Shown one piece after another: positions 62,538 to 64,000 of a stretch of DNA of 64,000 nt (its first letter is position 1; each line of letters begins with the position of its first letter). The stretch is taken from assembly GCA_020445605.1 (NCBI GenBank), contig JAGRGH010000027.1, forward strand, positions 1 through 64,000, written 5' to 3'. The stretch comes from Chromatiales bacterium (GTDB taxonomy: Bacteria > Pseudomonadota > Gammaproteobacteria > JAGRGH01). Both the position numbers and the translations under genes were made by a program. Below the pieces are notes generated by a model, which searched no databases, was not told the DNA's origin, and worked only from the letters and a program-made list of their open reading frames with translations.

Positions 62538-63492
62538 CTGGCAAACGGTCGGCAGCCTGGGCGCGGGACAATTGCGTGCGCAGCTAAAACGCGACGGAAT
62601 CGTGTTTCGTGCCGGGCCCTGGATCGTCCGCCTGCAGAGCGACGACAGCGACTTCGCGGAGCTGTTTCGCTGGATGTATTTCGAGGCACCGCTTGCGACC
62701 AGCGAGGCCTGCGCGGATATCACACTCGAACTCCGGCGCAAGCACGGCCTGCGCCGCGTCATCCGTCCGCAGATCGAACTCAAGACCGATCGCGAGGAAC
62801 TGCTGCCATTCACGCCGTTCCCGGCCGATCATGCGTTCGCCCTGTTTGAATGGGGCATGAACTGGTGCATGGCCATATCCGGCCACACGCGTTTCATGCT
62901 GCATGCGGCGGTGCTGGAACGCTACGGACGCTGCCTGATCCTGCCGGCCGCACCGGGAAGCGGAAAAAGCACCCTGTGTGCGGCGCTGGCGGTCAGCGGC
63001 TGGCGGTTGTTCTCCGATGAATTCGGGCTCATCCGGATCGACGACCTGGGCGTCGTGCCCATGCCCCGCCCGATCGCGCTGAAAAACGACTCGATCGAGA
63101 TCATCCGGCGCTTCGCGCCCAGTGCCGAATTCGGCCCCGTGTTTCCGAAGACCCGCAAGGGCGATGTCGCGCACATGCGCCCGAGCGATGCGGCCGTGCG
63201 TGCAATGGACGTCGAAGGGCAACCGGCCTGGATCGTGTTCCCGACCTGGCAGGCCGGCGCGGCCACCCGAATCGAGGCCTTTCCGCGCGGTCGCAGTTTC
63301 CTCAAGCTCACCGGGAACTCATTCAATTACATGCTGCTGGGTGCCGACGGTTTCCGTACCGCGGCCGCACTCGCCAGCTGCTGCGACTGCTACACGCTGC
63401 AATACAGCGAACTCCCGGAGGCCGTCGAGGTCATTGACCAGATCACGCGCAGCCCGATGCGCGCCAACGAGAAATCCGACGTCCAACGATGA
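62530..63492 (+). CDS. HprK-related kinase A
   Basis: The 320-residue protein is a distant relative of HPr kinase/phosphorylase. His125 in FMLHAAVLERYGR aligns with the catalytic-domain His that precedes the P-loop in HprK, and the P-loop is APGSGKST at 141-148, followed by FSDEFGLIRID. The N-terminal 100 residues differ from HprK. No HPr or other PTS gene is nearby, so the target is unlikely to be HPr. It overlaps the PqqD-like gene by 8 bp and the SCO gene by 4 bp. Confidence 0.8.
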   Translation: MHDWQTVGSLGAGQLRAQLKRDGIVFRAGPWIVRLQSDDSDFAELFRWMYFEAPLATSEACADITLELRRKHGLRRVIRPQIELKTDREELLPFTPFPADHAFALFEWGMNWCMAISGHTRFMLHAAVLERYGRCLILPAAPGSGKSTLCAALAVSGWRLFSDEFGLIRIDDLGVVPMPRPIALKNDSIEIIRRFAPSAEFGPVFPKTRKGDVAHMRPSDAAVRAMDVEGQPAWIVFPTWQAGAATRIEAFPRGRSFLKLTGNSFNYMLLGADGFRTAAALASCCDCYTLQYSELPEAVEVIDQITRSPMRANEKSDVQR

Positions 63493-64000
63493 ACCAGACC
63501 ACCTCCGCCCCCGCCCGCTGGCCATTGATTGCCGCGGCGCTGATCGCGATCGCCGTTGGTTTTCTGATAGGCCGGATGTTTCTGGACCAACCGACGCCGT
63601 TCGACGCCAACGCGCCGACCCAATGGCCGGAGCCAAAACCGCTCGCGCCCTTCGAACTGGTCAGCGACAGCGGCAAGTCATTCACCAACTCCGCACTCGC
63701 TGACCGCTGGTCATTGGTATTCTTCGGTTACACGCACTGTCCGGATGTGTGCCCGACCACGCTGTCATATCTGAACAACGTGGCCGGCAAGCTCGCCAAG
63801 GACCACACGCTGGAACGTCCGCTGCAGGTCCTGTTCGTGTCGGTCGACCCGCAACGCGACACGCCCGCGCAACTCGGCGAATACGTCCGCTACTTCAATC
63901 CGTCGTTTACGGGGCTCACTGGATCGGATTCCCAGCTCGAGGCATTCGCCCGCCAGCTCGGTTCGATCTACATGCGCATCGCGGGCTCAAGCGAAACCGA
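63489..64000 (+). CDS. SCO1/SenC-family protein (cut by window end)
   Basis: The visible 170 residues begin with a membrane anchor (about 11-30) and a thioredoxin-like domain with the CxxxC metal/redox motif Cys84-Cys88 (YTHCPDVCPTT) and SVDPQRDTP. The distal His that completes the copper site would lie beyond the window. SCO proteins deliver copper to cytochrome oxidase CuA or act as thiol reductases. The ATG overlaps the kinase stop (ATGA), so it belongs to the same operon. Confidence 0.88.
   Translation, partial: MNQTTSAPARWPLIAAALIAIAVGFLIGRMFLDQPTPFDANAPTQWPEPKPLAPFELVSDSGKSFTNSALADRWSLVFFGYTHCPDVCPTTLSYLNNVAGKLAKDHTLERPLQVLFVSVDPQRDTPAQLGEYVRYFNPSFTGLTGSDSQLEAFARQLGSIYMRIAGSSET

Noticed and set aside
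62530-63492. True HPr kinase/phosphorylase
   Set aside because: The N-terminal domain does not match HprK and there is no HPr, enzyme I or PTS gene; the PqqD-like partner marks the HprK-related A family.

Overview
The window reads as a chromosomal stretch of a GC-rich, free-living gammaproteobacterium. The evidence is conserved gene order: a complete division and cell-wall (dcw) cluster, rnpB-rsmI beside mraZ, lpoA-yraN-diaA beyond them, and pilD-coaE-zapD. It has type IV pili, an outer membrane (lpxC, bamD, lpoA) and at least one protein with a PEP-CTERM-like sorting tail. I see no insertion sequence, prophage, CRISPR array or tRNA gene. Nearly all sequence is coding, and many neighbouring genes overlap by 4 bp (ATGA or GTGA), so long translationally coupled operons are the rule.

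Layout. 1-6.1 kb (minus strand): a small acyl-carrier-protein / ketoacyl synthase III / reductase cluster, a lytic transglycosylase, a sorted surface protein, dusA and a D-2-hydroxyacid dehydrogenase. 6.1-14.8 kb: an orphan MbcA/ParS/Xre-type antitoxin with its own palindromic promoter, clpB with a sigma-32-type promoter, a GT-C/TPR membrane protein, a plsC-like acyltransferase, pgeF, rluD and the divergent bamD. 14.8-19 kb (minus): glnB, nadE and sucCD. 19-28.9 kb (plus): a type IV pilus block (pilS, pilR, two cysteine-free pilins behind a sigma-54-type promoter, pilB, pilC, pilD) running into coaE and zapD. 29-54.3 kb (minus): a Nudix-ThiE fusion, argJ, secA, an M23 peptidase, lpxC and the complete dcw cluster from ftsZ back to mraZ; a DciA-family gene is divergent. 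mraZ has a clear promoter and four 10-bp-phased MraZ boxes. 54.6-59.2 kb: rnpB, rsmI and the divergent lpoA-yraN-diaA operon. Two inverted copies of a roughly 165-bp element bracket lpoA-yraN-diaA, and one copy folds into five consecutive hairpins.

59.2-64 kb is the least understood part. A minus-strand operon (uncharacterised nucleotidyltransferase, thiopurine methyltransferase, macro-domain hydrolase) is divergent from a plus-strand operon: a small twin-arginine-signal protein with four cysteines, a PqqD-like chaperone, an HprK-related kinase A, and an SCO-family thiol/copper protein cut by the window end. Kinase, PqqD-like protein and nucleotidyltransferase make up the so-called HPr-rel-A system, whose biochemistry is not established as far as I know. 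The small exported protein is a good candidate for its substrate. With the five-hairpin repeat pair, this is the best place to look for undescribed biology.
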